Shown: positions 48,563-56,820 of the stretch, in pieces
How the letters are laid out: each line of letters starts with the position of its first letter
Position numbering within the stretch: position 1 is the first letter of the stretch
NCBI GenBank assembly: GCA_022799175.1
Contig: JAAWNY010000007.1
Location: 1 to 64,000, forward strand
DNA length: 64,000 nt
Reading direction: 5' to 3'
From: Lachnospiraceae bacterium
GTDB taxonomy: Bacteria > Bacillota > Clostridia > Lachnospirales > Lachnospiraceae
Notes under the pieces: generated by a model
What the model saw: the letters and a program-made list of their open reading frames with translations, nothing else
What the model was told of the DNA's origin: nothing
Database searches by the model: none
Position numbers and translations under genes: made by a program

Positions 48563-49679
48563 GTTTGAACAAATGCTAGAGGAGTCTTTAAAGACAATCC
48601 GTACAGGGGAGATCGTCACTGGTAAAGTCATTGATGTTAAAGATGATGAGATTGTCTTGAATATAGGCTACAAATCCGATGGAATTATTCCGCGCAATGA
48701 ATATACCAATGAGAATAATGTAGATCTGCGGAACTTAGTTCATGTGGGTGATGAGATGGAAGCAAAGGTAGTAAAGGTCAATGATGGGGAAGGACAAGTT
48801 GCACTTTCTTATAAGAGACTGGCCATTGACAAGGGGAACAAGCGTCTGGAAGAGGCGTTTAACAGCCAGGAGGTTTTGACTGCTAAGGTGACTCAGGTAC
48901 TGGACGGTGGACTGAGCGTAGAAGTGGAAGGTACGAGAGTATTCATTCCAGCTAGTTTAGTTTCCGATACTTATGAGAGAGATTTGACCAAGTATGCCGA
49001 TCAGGAGGTTGAGTTTGTAGTTACTGAGTTCAATCCCCGTAGAAGAAGAATTATCGGAGATCGGAAGCAGCTGATGGCAGCCCGGAAAGCAGAGATGCAG
49101 AAGGAGTTGTTTGAGCGCATTCAGGTAGGAGACGTGGTGGAAGGCACGGTCAAGAATGTTACGGATTTTGGCGCTTTTATTGACTTGGGCGGGGCAGACG
49201 GTCTGCTTCATATTTCTGAGATGTCTTGGGGGCGTGTGGAGAATCCCAAGAAGGTGTTTAAGAGTGGAGATCCGTTGACAGTATTGATCAAGGATATCAA
49301 CGGCGAGAAAATTGCGCTCAGCTTAAAGTTCCCGGATCAGAATCCGTGGGCGAATGCTGACGAGAAATATGCTGCTGGCAGTATCGTGACGGGCCGGGTG
49401 GCGCGGATGACCGATTTTGGCGCTTTCGTGGAGTTAGAGCCAGGAGTGGATGCACTGTTGCATGTATCTCAGATTTCCCGTGAGCATGTGGAGAAACCGT
49501 CAGATGCTCTGAAGATCGGGCAGGAGATCGAGGCTCGTGTAGTAGATTTTAATGGGGAAGATCGGAAGATAAGCTTGAGTATTAAGGCGCTTCAGAATGC
49601 TCCGGAACCCGTGCAGGAAGAGAATCTGGACGTGGCGGATGTGGATATTGAAGCAGTTGCAGCACAATATGAGGAATAA
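48546..49679 (+). CDS. rpsA: Ribosomal protein S1-like, four S1 domains
   Basis: A 377-residue protein with four S1 RNA-binding repeats (for example VTGKVIDVKDDEIVLNIGYK, VEGTVKNVTDFGAFIDLG, VTGRVARMTDFGAFVELEPG). It helps load mRNA on the ribosome or acts as a general RNA-binding protein. The ATG is preceded by AGGAGG with a ten-base spacer; an earlier ATG has too short a spacer. It lies in a different frame from ispH, with a 17-base overlap. A clear terminator follows. Confidence 0.94.
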   Translation: MPELNEFEQMLEESLKTIRTGEIVTGKVIDVKDDEIVLNIGYKSDGIIPRNEYTNENNVDLRNLVHVGDEMEAKVVKVNDGEGQVALSYKRLAIDKGNKRLEEAFNSQEVLTAKVTQVLDGGLSVEVEGTRVFIPASLVSDTYERDLTKYADQEVEFVVTEFNPRRRRIIGDRKQLMAARKAEMQKELFERIQVGDVVEGTVKNVTDFGAFIDLGGADGLLHISEMSWGRVENPKKVFKSGDPLTVLIKDINGEKIALSLKFPDQNPWANADEKYAAGSIVTGRVARMTDFGAFVELEPGVDALLHVSQISREHVEKPSDALKIGQEIEARVVDFNGEDRKISLSIKALQNAPEPVQEENLDVADVDIEAVAAQYEE

Positions 49680-49710
49680 GCGGTTGTTCTTCTAAATAGG
49701 AATGAGATGA

Positions 49711-49748
49711 AAAAGATCAGGTAAGAGATGCTTATCTGGTCTTTTTTT
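49711..49748 (+). terminator. Intrinsic terminator of cmk-ispH-rpsA
   Basis: AAAAGATCAGGTAAG pairs with CTTATCTGGTCTTTT around AGATG, followed by TTTTT. Confidence 0.9.
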
Positions 49749-49856
49749 ATTCTGTAGAGCATCCTATGAAACAATAAGAAGGATGCTCTTTGGATCACTT
49801 TCTTTGATTTACAATGCCTTTATCATGAGATTATTAAAAAATTGCAAAAGAGATAG

Positions 49857-49885
49857 TTGACAAACAATATTATATAATATATAAT
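49857..49885 (+). promoter_or_regulatory. Consensus promoter with PadR-type palindrome
   Basis: TTGACA (49857-49862), a 17-bp spacer and TATAAT (49880-49885) match the sigma-A consensus. A perfect 14-bp palindrome ATATTATATAATAT (49867-49880) occupies the spacer, which is a likely operator for the PadR-type repressor encoded just downstream. Confidence 0.82.
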
Positions 49886-49952
49886 ATAGAAAAATAAATA
49901 ATATTATAAAAGTAACTGTATGGAAGCGGGATTCGAAAACAGGAGAGAGGTC

Positions 49953-50270
49953 ATGGTATTTAATACAGGAGCAGCGCTTTTGGATGCGATCGTTTTGGCG
50001 GTGGTATCCCGGGAGAAGCAGGGTACTTATGGTTATAAGATAACCCAAGATGTTCGGGGAGCGATTGATATCTCAGAGTCCACTTTATATCCGGTGCTAA
50101 GACGGCTTTTGAAGGAAGAGTGTCTGGAAAGTTATGATATGGCTATTGATGGCAGGAACCGGAGATACTATAGGATTACAGAGAGAGGAAGGTTACAGCT
50201 GAATCTGTACCGCGGAGAGTGGAACATTTATTCCCAGAAGATTTCCAGAATACTTGAGGAGGCGGACTGA
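49953..50270 (+). CDS. PadR family transcriptional regulator
   Basis: A 105-residue winged-helix protein of the short PadR class. The DNA-binding domain includes GTYGYKITQDVRGAIDISESTLYPVLRRL and the wing region DGRNRRYYRITERGR. The start is the ATG after AGGAGAG. It overlaps the next gene by one base (TGATG), and the group reads PadR-DUF1700-DUF4097-PspC-like. PadR proteins of this arrangement often sense membrane or antibiotic stress and repress their own operon; here that is inference. Confidence 0.92.
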   Translation: MVFNTGAALLDAIVLAVVSREKQGTYGYKITQDVRGAIDISESTLYPVLRRLLKEECLESYDMAIDGRNRRYYRITERGRLQLNLYRGEWNIYSQKISRILEEAD

Positions 50271-51052
50271 TGAACAGAGTGGAATTTATAAGAGAGTTGG
50301 AATATCTTCTTCAGGATATTCCAGAGGAAGAGAAATCGGATGCGCTCGCCTATTATCACGATTATTTGGAGGAAGCAGGGGAGGAGCATGAAGAGGATGT
50401 GATCCGTGAGTTTGGTAGTCCGGAGCGGGTAGCGGCCATCATCCGGGCAGATCTTAGAGGAAATCTGAATGAGGGGGGAGAATTTACGGAAAGTGGTTAT
50501 CAGGATGAACGATTTCGGGAACCCCGGTATCAGGTGGCAGAATGTCATAGATCTTCTGGAGAGTCAGAGAATGGGGAGGAATGGCAGGATGCAGAGCCAC
50601 GATGGTCAGGGCAAGGGCGAAAACCAGGACATCTGTTTGGAAGAAATATTTTGTCAAAAGGCAGCCTTGGGAGTCAGATACTTAAGATAATTTTGATTCT
50701 GGCATTGATCTGTGTGGCCTCACCGGTTTTTCTTGGTGTGGGAGGAGGATTGCTGGGAATTGCAGTGGGTCTGCTGACCCTGCTGATTGGAGCAGTCGTA
50801 TTGGCAGCGGTATTGACCGTCGCCGCCTGGATTGGTGCTGTGGCGTTGATCGTTTTAGGAGTAGGGCTGATGTTTGCCTATCCCTGGAGCGGAGTATTGA
50901 TCCTTGGTTGTGGAATTTTTGTTATGGGTCTAGCATTTTTGGGAGTTGCCGTTTCAATATTGATATATGGAAAGTTGATTCCGTTTTGTATCTGTGGTGT
51001 AGTTAATTGGCTGAATCGGATACTATATCGAAAAAGGAGGGACAGGACATGA
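50270..51052 (+). CDS. DUF1700 family membrane protein
   Basis: A 260-residue protein. The N-terminal 65 residues (FIRELEYLLQDIPEEEKSDAL, YYHDYLEEAGEEHEEDVI, REFGSPERVAAIIRADL) match DUF1700, a cytoplasmic helical domain often next to PadR genes. A variable charged stretch leads to four or so transmembrane helices from residue 138 on. The stop overlaps the start of the next gene (ATGA). The role in the module is not known beyond its association with membrane-stress regulation. Confidence 0.9.
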   Translation: MNRVEFIRELEYLLQDIPEEEKSDALAYYHDYLEEAGEEHEEDVIREFGSPERVAAIIRADLRGNLNEGGEFTESGYQDERFREPRYQVAECHRSSGESENGEEWQDAEPRWSGQGRKPGHLFGRNILSKGSLGSQILKIILILALICVASPVFLGVGGGLLGIAVGLLTLLIGAVVLAAVLTVAAWIGAVALIVLGVGLMFAYPWSGVLILGCGIFVMGLAFLGVAVSILIYGKLIPFCICGVVNWLNRILYRKRRDRT

Positions 51053-51876
51053 AGAAAGGAATCAAATGGATGATGATTCTCTCCATAGTTTTTTGCTTGC
51101 TGGGGATTGGGGTCATAACAGCCGGAGCCATGATGGGAGGAGGATATTATCTAAAACAGACACTGAAGGTAGCAGATCGATGGGATGGGGTGATTTTGGA
51201 AAAGCCAGGAAGCATGGAGTTTCCTTTAGAAGAGGCACGTCAGTATGAGAACATCCGAAAATTGAAAGCAGATGTTGATGGGATTGTGTTTTTTCAGGAA
51301 TCGGAAGAACTAGGAGAAGGTCAAATCATGATTGCCAAAGCAGATGGCGGAGAAGACTATGAATATTCTCAGGAGGGAGATACTTTGAAGATTGACTTGC
51401 CCTGGAGTTCCCGAAGAAACCGTGAGTCCTTTGAAAATAGAATCATGATTATGGTTCCGACAGGATATCCTTTGGATGCGATTGATATTGAGGTGGCAGC
51501 AGGGGTATTTCAGGCGGAGACTATGGAGGCAGGAGAGATTTCTTTGCAGGTGAAGGCGGGGACGATAGAGGTAGAGCAGGCTAACGTTGATAAGTTGAAA
51601 TTGGAGTCGGATGCCGGTTGGATCCAATGCCGGGCAGATGTGGCAAGAGAAGTATCCGTAGACAGTGATATAGGAGAGATTCTTTTAGCGTTGAAGGGAG
51701 AGAAAGAAGATTTTGATTACGAATTGGAGTGCGCGGCGGGGAGTATTGTTTTGATGGACAGTGAATCAGAGGAATACCAGGGATTGCATTACGAAAAAAA
51801 ATTGGACTATGGAGCGGAAAAGAAGGCAGAGTTGGAATGCTCGGCGGGAAGTATTACCGTGAGCTATTGGAAATAG
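51049..51876 (+). CDS. DUF4097-like beta-helix membrane protein
   Basis: A 275-residue protein with an N-terminal transmembrane helix (about residues 7-29) and an extracytoplasmic region of short repeated beta strands (for example SLQVKAGTIEVEQANVDKLKLES-type pattern, AAGSIVLMDSE, CSAGSITVSY). This is the adhesin-like beta-helix of DUF4097. It overlaps the DUF1700 gene by four bases, so they should be made together. It may sense or scaffold envelope components, which is inferred from the module and not visible in the sequence. Confidence 0.85.
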   Translation: MKKGIKWMMILSIVFCLLGIGVITAGAMMGGGYYLKQTLKVADRWDGVILEKPGSMEFPLEEARQYENIRKLKADVDGIVFFQESEELGEGQIMIAKADGGEDYEYSQEGDTLKIDLPWSSRRNRESFENRIMIMVPTGYPLDAIDIEVAAGVFQAETMEAGEISLQVKAGTIEVEQANVDKLKLESDAGWIQCRADVAREVSVDSDIGEILLALKGEKEDFDYELECAAGSIVLMDSESEEYQGLHYEKKLDYGAEKKAELECSAGSITVSYWK

Positions 51877-51930
51877 GCGAGAACCAAATAAAGAGGATTT
51901 GAGATAAGCAGAAGAGGAAAGGAGAAAATT

Positions 51931-52128
51931 ATGGATAGAAACCGGAGATTATATCGTTCGAATAAGGATAAAATGATTTGTGGAGTATGTGGGGGATTGG
52001 GGGATTATCTGAATGTGGATCCCACATTAATACGGCTTTTATGGGTACTTTTGACGTGCTGGGCAGGGATGAGTATTGTGGCTTATTTGGTGGCGGCAAT
52101 TATTATTCCCATGGAACCAGAGATATAA
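51931..52128 (+). CDS. PspC domain protein
   Basis: A 65-residue PspC-type protein: RLYRSNKDKMICGVCGGLGDYLNVDPTLIRLLW followed by a hydrophobic helix ending in AAIIIPMEPEI. PspC domains act in membrane stress responses (phage shock). The ribosome binding site is AAAGGAGAAA. It is the last gene of the PadR module. Confidence 0.93.
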   Translation: MDRNRRLYRSNKDKMICGVCGGLGDYLNVDPTLIRLLWVLLTCWAGMSIVAYLVAAIIIPMEPEI

Positions 52129-52166
52129 GATATCCGATCGGATTTGACGGATGGATGGAAGGTTAC

Positions 52167-52196
52167 GTATAAGGAATAAAATTATCGGGCATACTC
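52167..52196 (+). promoter_or_regulatory. Sigma-G-type promoter of the SASP gene
   Basis: GTATA (52167-52171), an 18-bp spacer and CATACTC (52190-52196) fit the sigma-G consensus (GHATR, 18 bp, CATNHTA) with one mismatch. Small acid-soluble spore proteins are classical sigma-G targets, so the match has biological support. Confidence 0.7.
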
Positions 52197-52224
52197 TTAG
52201 AGAAAGTAAGGAAAGGAGTATGCC
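52188..52224 (+). promoter_or_regulatory. Hairpin covering part of the SASP ribosome binding site
   Basis: GGCATACTC (52188-52196) pairs perfectly with GAGTATGCC (52216-52224). The 3' arm includes the GAG of AAGGAG (52213-52218), the probable Shine-Dalgarno. If the transcript starts upstream, the stem would reduce translation; a transcript starting at the sigma-G promoter would lack most of the 5' arm and be free. Confidence 0.55.
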
Positions 52225-52230
52225 TTTATT

Positions 52231-52458
52231 ATGCCTAAAAATAAAAAAACAAAGAAGCCTTTTGATATAAACAACATGACTCCGGAGGAACAATTGAAAT
52301 TTGAAATCGCCGAGGAACTTGGATTGGGCGCCAAAGTCTTGGAAAATGGTTGGCGAAGCCTGACTTCCAAGGAAAGCGGCAGAATCGGAGGGCTGATAAC
52401 AAAGAGAAAAAGAGAGATGCAGAAAGAAGCAGCAGGACAAAATACGGACAGTGTATAA
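52231..52458 (+). CDS. Alpha/beta-type small acid-soluble spore protein
   Basis: A 75-residue DNA-binding spore protein. The conserved features are LKFEIAEELGLGAKVL, which contains the germination-protease site region, and GWRSLTSKESGRIGGLITKR. These proteins coat spore DNA and protect it from UV and heat. The N-terminal extension MPKNKKTKKPFDINNMTPEE is longer than in some paralogues. It is strong evidence that the organism makes endospores. Confidence 0.93.
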   Translation: MPKNKKTKKPFDINNMTPEEQLKFEIAEELGLGAKVLENGWRSLTSKESGRIGGLITKRKREMQKEAAGQNTDSV

Positions 52459-52586
52459 AAGATGGGAAGCTAGCTTTTTGAGCTGTCAGAAATACTACAA
52501 ATATTTTAGTTTGTTAACCTTAGTTATGGATTTTTTCGTCATTTTGCGGTACTCTGATAGTAATAATCCTATAGGAGGTATCGCTT

Positions 52587-53306
52587 ATGAGTATGGGAAA
52601 ACCCACTAAGATTTATGCAAAGGATAATCCAGAGGTAGCGTTGAAAGTTACAAAGGGCCATTTTTCTTCGGATCGTTTCCATATTAATTATTACATTGAC
52701 ATGACTTCCTTAAAGATGCGGCGCAAAGAAGCGCAGGAAGTCGCGAAGGCCATGGTATCCCGTTATGTGAGTCGAGTGAATTTAGCAGGGAACATTTCTT
52801 TGGCAGGCGTGGATATGGAGCAGCTGATGGCTTCACTGGCAACGAAGACTCCTATCGACACCATCATCTGCATGGATGGCTGCGAGGTGATCGGAGCTTA
52901 TGTGGCAGAAGAGCTTTCTAATATTGGTGTTACTACGTTAAACAGCCATCATACCAGTTATATCATTACACCAGAGTTTGATTCCACTGGTCAAATGGTA
53001 GTGCGGGATAATATCCGCCAGATGTTAAAGGACAAGCATGTGCTGGTAGTATTGGCGACGGCAATGTCCGGAAGAACGATTGCCAAAAGTATTCGTTGTA
53101 TCAATTCCTACGGTGGTATCATTGAAGGTATTTCCGTGATTTTTTCTGCTGTGGATGAGATTGATGGTTATCCAGTGAATTCGGTATTCGGGGTGTCCGA
53201 TTTGCCTGATTTTAAACTTTCCGATCCGAAAGAATGTTCCGACTGCAAAAATGGCGTGAAGTTGGATGCCATTGTTAATAGTTATGGATATAGTGTATTG
53301 GATTAA
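52587..53306 (+). CDS. Phosphoribosyltransferase-like protein
   Basis: A 239-residue protein that resembles a type I phosphoribosyltransferase fold: a core of IDTIICMDGCEVIGAYVAEEL, then the PRPP-loop-like VLVVLATAMSGRTIAKSIRCI where acidic residues would be expected before AMSGRT. Its C-terminal Cys pair (ECSDCKNG) could bind metal. Some homologues are labelled orotate phosphoribosyltransferase, but the PRPP motif is unusual and the function is open. AGGAGGT lies before the ATG. A weak terminator-like hairpin lies near 53380-53420. Confidence 0.75.
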   Translation: MSMGKPTKIYAKDNPEVALKVTKGHFSSDRFHINYYIDMTSLKMRRKEAQEVAKAMVSRYVSRVNLAGNISLAGVDMEQLMASLATKTPIDTIICMDGCEVIGAYVAEELSNIGVTTLNSHHTSYIITPEFDSTGQMVVRDNIRQMLKDKHVLVVLATAMSGRTIAKSIRCINSYGGIIEGISVIFSAVDEIDGYPVNSVFGVSDLPDFKLSDPKECSDCKNGVKLDAIVNSYGYSVLD

Positions 53307-53554
53307 ATAATTGGACACATAACGGTAAATAACCATAAAATATTATGGTTGAGAAAGCAGAGTGATAAAACGAAACTGTCACATAAGCTGAGAATTTTGG
53401 CTAATGGGGCAGTTTTTTGTTGCCGATTTACTCTGTACGGCAATTGAGCTTGTCTAGCGGACAAACCAAAGAGCATATTGTCAGCTGGGTGATACAGTTA
53501 TGAATATTTTAGAAGCAATGGTTGGCTGGCCTTATTATCAGGCGGTAATTGTTT

Positions 53555-54241
53555 TTATTTAATATCGATCTCATTTTCGATCATTTGCAAAAGTCGTTCT
53601 TCATTACGGATTACGACGAATCCCTGCTCTTTGACAATACAGCCATCCTTTTTCAGCACGGCTACAATACGAGATACGGTCACAGGATGAGTGCCTAAAT
53701 ATTTGGACATTTCCAAAAAGCTCATAGTTTTAGGAAGAATCTTTTTGCCGTCTTTGACAATGTAGGAATCTAACAACAGACGGCAGAGACGGACGCTGGC
53801 GCTGTCCTCCAAAGCTTGTTGGAAATGACTTAGGACCTCCTGGAAATTAGCAGCGGTCGCCTGCAAAATCAACCGGTTGAATTTGAGATCTTCATCGAGG
53901 AGTCTGCGGAAAACAGAACCTGGCATTCGGTAGAGGATACAGCGAGTTTTTGTCATCTGAACCACGTGGCTGGGAATGCCATTGCCAGTGATTTCCTGGC
54001 AATTGGTGACGTTCACTAACAAGGCCATAAAAGAAATGATTCGTGGCCCTTTCATGTAAAGATATACTCGTTCATCTCCTCCCCGGGAATAACTCATCAA
54101 TGCTACTAGTCCAGATTCCAGATAATAGAGGGAATCCGTCTGGGCTTTGTTATCCGGCGCATATATAATCTTGTTTTTTTCTACAACAGTCCGTTCTCCA
54201 TGAGTAAAAAAACAATCAAATAATCCATTCTTTGTTTCCAT
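53555..54241 (-). CDS. Crp/Fnr family transcriptional regulator
   Basis: A 228-residue protein with an N-terminal cyclic-nucleotide-binding-like beta barrel (YYLESGLVALMSYSRGGDERVY, ITGNGIPSHVVQMTKT) and a C-terminal winged helix (MSFLEMSKYLGTHPVTVSRIVAVLKKDG). There is no Cys cluster for an Fe-S centre, so it should not be a classical Fnr oxygen sensor. The start is the ATG after AAGGACGG. It is divergent from the aryl-sulfate sulfotransferase gene, and palindromes in the shared region suggest that it controls that gene. Confidence 0.92.
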   Translation of the reverse strand: METKNGLFDCFFTHGERTVVEKNKIIYAPDNKAQTDSLYYLESGLVALMSYSRGGDERVYLYMKGPRIISFMALLVNVTNCQEITGNGIPSHVVQMTKTRCILYRMPGSVFRRLLDEDLKFNRLILQATAANFQEVLSHFQQALEDSASVRLCRLLLDSYIVKDGKKILPKTMSFLEMSKYLGTHPVTVSRIVAVLKKDGCIVKEQGFVVIRNEERLLQMIENEIDIK

Positions 54242-54323
54242 AATACGCTTACCGTCCTTGATAAATTGCTTTTGGAAACAGTATACCACTATTTATTGAT
54301 CTTTGCTATATTTTTTGATAAAC

Positions 54324-54337
54324 TTAACATATGTTAT
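54324..54337. promoter_or_regulatory. Palindromic operator candidate 1 (PrfA-like)
   Basis: TTAACATATGTTAT matches the PrfA-type box TTAACANNTGTTAA of the Crp/Fnr family at 13 of 14 positions. It lies in the divergent region, 83 bases upstream of the regulator start. Confidence 0.65.
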
Positions 54338-54356
54338 GCTAAAATAACTAAAGAGA

Positions 54357-54372
54357 TGTTAAAATAATAACA
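54357..54372. promoter_or_regulatory. Palindromic operator candidate 2 (Crp-like)
   Basis: TGTTA, six bases, TAACA: a perfect half-site palindrome with Crp/Fnr geometry. Its centre is 34 bp from that of the first palindrome, about three helical turns. Confidence 0.65.
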
Positions 54373-54565
54373 GTTTTTATAAGAAGAATAGAGGCATTTA
54401 TCAATAAATACAACAGTTTGGAGGCAGGAATGCTGATGTAGCCAGTTATTGCTCTGTTTTGTCTGTCAAGTGGGATTCATTCAACATTGATTCATTGAGT
54501 AACAATACCCTCATCTACTGAGGGCAATATTTTATCATATTTTCTTTTAGAAGGAGGAGTTTTTT
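54373..54565 (+). promoter_or_regulatory. Leader of the aryl-sulfate sulfotransferase gene
   Basis: No gene was recognised. A short hairpin CCCTC / GAGGG (54508-54524) flanked by A/T-rich arms is the only structure of note. The ribosome binding site AAGGAGGAG is directly before the ATG at 54566. Confidence 0.4.
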
Positions 54566-56434
54566 ATGGAGTCCATTAAGTATTCATTTCTGCCGTCAAT
54601 CTTGACCCGTCAGGCAGAGGCGGAAGCTGCTATTCTAGCAGAGTTTGAGGCTGGCAATTATACAATTGAAGAGCCGCTTGTCAAGTGCAATCCTTATCTG
54701 ATTAATCCTCTGGCTGCAGTAGTGCTTTTTAAGACGGAAAAGGAGACTGCGGTGACGGTAACCGTGCTGGGTAAAGAACAGCCGCAGGGAAATATTAGCC
54801 ATACTTATCCGCCAGCTACCACACATATTCTGCCAGTGATGGGATTGTATGCAGATTATGATAATGAGGTGGAGATCGAACTGTACCGTGGTTTCAAAAA
54901 GACGGTTCATATCAAGACGGAACCTCTGGGTAAGGATGTGCCGAAGCTGGTACATATGAATACGACTGCCGGATATCTACGGGATCAGATTATTATCGTT
55001 ACTCCGGCTTTGACTCAGTTGGCGACTGGTTTTGACTATCAGGGGGAGATTCGCTGGTATTTGAATATCCCAGTGGTATTTGACTTAAAACGGTTGAAAA
55101 ATGGGAATATTTGTGTGGGGACGGATCGTCTGTTGCAGATTCCATACTACATGTCCGGAATTTATGAGATGAGCATGGCAGGTAAGATTTATAAGGAATT
55201 TGCCATTCCTGGTGGTTATCATCATGATCAGTTTGAGATGGAAGATGGCAACCTACTGGTATTGACCGAAGATTTGAGAAGTGATACCGTGGAAGACATG
55301 TGTGTTTTGGTAGATCGCAATACGGGTGAGATCTTAAAGACTTGGGATTACAAAAAGTTCCTGGATCCCGGTTGCAGTAAATCAGGAAGCTGGACGGCTC
55401 ATGACTGGTTCCACAATAATGCGGTGTGGTATGATAAGAATACCAATTCCCTGACCTTTTCCGGACGCCATGTAGATGCCATGGTAAATATTGACTTTGA
55501 TAGTGGAGAGCTAAATTGGATTATCGGGGATCCTACCGGATGGCCAGAGAAATATCAGAAGTATATGTTTACCCCAGTGGGAGATGGCGAGTTTGACTGG
55601 CAGTATGAACAGCATGCCAATCTGATCACCCCTAATGGAGATGTGATGTGCTTTGATAATGGACATTTCCGTTCTAAAATCAAGGAGAATTACCTGGAGA
55701 ACAAGGATAATTTCTCCCGCGGTGTCCGCTATAAGATCAACACTGATGATATGACGATTAAGCAGGTATGGCAATACGGTAAGGAACGGGGAGCAGAGTT
55801 CTTCTCCAAGTATATCTGTAATGTAGAGTATTATAAAGAAGGACATTACATGGTTCATTCTGGCGGTATCCAGTATTACAAGGGTGTGGCAGCGGAGATT
55901 TTTGCAGCTCTGATGCAGGATGACCCTGATGTGTCTACCAGAAGTATTACGGTTGAGGTGTTAGATGATCAGGTGATGCTGGAGCTGGAGGTGGAGGGTA
56001 ACTTCTACCGGGCGGAGAAGTTGCATTTGTATCACGATAACGAAGAGTTGTTGTTGGGCAAGGGGCAATATCTGGGAGCTATGGGCGTGACCAAAGAATT
56101 TGAAACGGATATCCCGCTTGAGAGCAGTGGAGAACTGATTCCAGAGCGTTATGAGGCGCAAATTATTGAGGAGGATGATCGTTTCACTTATAAGGCTGTG
56201 TATGAAAAGGGCCAGTTAGTCATGTTGATGTTAGAGAAGGGTGAGGAAAAACATCGTTACTATATTTCCACGGCAGCCAACAAATTTGAGGCGCTGTGTT
56301 GTGGAACTTTCATCACCAAGGATGCCCGTGCGGTTACTTTAAGTGTTAACAAAGCAGGTCTCACGGGGGATTATGACGTACGTGTGATCGTAGATGATGA
56401 GAAATTTGAGACAGGGATTAAGATTCATTGCTAA
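54566..56434 (+). CDS. Aryl-sulfate sulfotransferase, without signal peptide
   Basis: A 622-residue AssT-family protein. It moves sulfate between phenolic compounds through a histidine intermediate, without PAPS. Candidate active-site histidines are His219/His220 (GGYHHDQF), His279 and His283 (TAHDWFHNNAVWYD) and His350 (QYEQHANLI). The N-terminal domain and the six-bladed propeller-like repeats are complete. The chain begins with MESIKYSFLPSILTRQ and has no signal peptide or transmembrane segment, so it should be cytoplasmic, unlike the periplasmic E. coli enzyme. It is divergent from a Crp/Fnr regulator and ends with a terminator. Confidence 0.9.
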   Translation: MESIKYSFLPSILTRQAEAEAAILAEFEAGNYTIEEPLVKCNPYLINPLAAVVLFKTEKETAVTVTVLGKEQPQGNISHTYPPATTHILPVMGLYADYDNEVEIELYRGFKKTVHIKTEPLGKDVPKLVHMNTTAGYLRDQIIIVTPALTQLATGFDYQGEIRWYLNIPVVFDLKRLKNGNICVGTDRLLQIPYYMSGIYEMSMAGKIYKEFAIPGGYHHDQFEMEDGNLLVLTEDLRSDTVEDMCVLVDRNTGEILKTWDYKKFLDPGCSKSGSWTAHDWFHNNAVWYDKNTNSLTFSGRHVDAMVNIDFDSGELNWIIGDPTGWPEKYQKYMFTPVGDGEFDWQYEQHANLITPNGDVMCFDNGHFRSKIKENYLENKDNFSRGVRYKINTDDMTIKQVWQYGKERGAEFFSKYICNVEYYKEGHYMVHSGGIQYYKGVAAEIFAALMQDDPDVSTRSITVEVLDDQVMLELEVEGNFYRAEKLHLYHDNEELLLGKGQYLGAMGVTKEFETDIPLESSGELIPERYEAQIIEEDDRFTYKAVYEKGQLVMLMLEKGEEKHRYYISTAANKFEALCCGTFITKDARAVTLSVNKAGLTGDYDVRVIVDDEKFETGIKIHC

Positions 56435-56510
56435 TGGCAAAAGAATCGGATATGTGAAGTTTTAGGATTTAAAATCATGTAAGTTATCTTATGGGAGTGG
56501 ATAAAATAAA

Positions 56511-56555
56511 GTGTGCAGGCCGAGAAATGTGATTTCAAAGCCTGCACATTTTTAT
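56511..56555 (+). terminator. Intrinsic terminator of the sulfotransferase gene
   Basis: TGTGCAGGC pairs with GCCTGCACA across a 19-base loop, followed by TTTTTATT. Confidence 0.8.
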
Positions 56556-56820
56556 TGTTGGCAGGGGGATTTATTAGGTAAAGAGTTGAGAAATGACAGA
56601 TATAGATGATAATAGATAAAAGAGGAATTGGCAAAGCATATCGCAGTTTAAACTTTGTGAATTGTCATCGTTCAAGGAGTATTGTTATATAGAAAAAGAA
56701 TGGAATTTCCATAAATTTTTCTCTGCCATTCGTATTATCTTTATAGCAGCGAAAATTTTGTATGTGGTATTTGTACCTGATTTCGCAAATCATGATTTCT
56801 TATATAAAGGAGAGAAGAAT
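56556..56820 (+). promoter_or_regulatory. Leader of the serpin gene
   Basis: AT-rich region with no convincing gene. The open frame here is in phase with the serpin but has no ribosome binding site and an unlikely composition. A perfect palindrome ATGGAATTTCCAT occurs near 56700. No consensus promoter was found. Confidence 0.35.

Noticed and set aside
53500-53562. 20-codon ORF (MNILEAMVGWPYYQ...)
   Set aside because: There is no ribosome binding site and no supporting context; it is too short to claim.
56662-56820. Open frame extending the serpin by 53 residues
   Set aside because: It would bury the lipoprotein signal peptide, and there is no ribosome binding site at its start.
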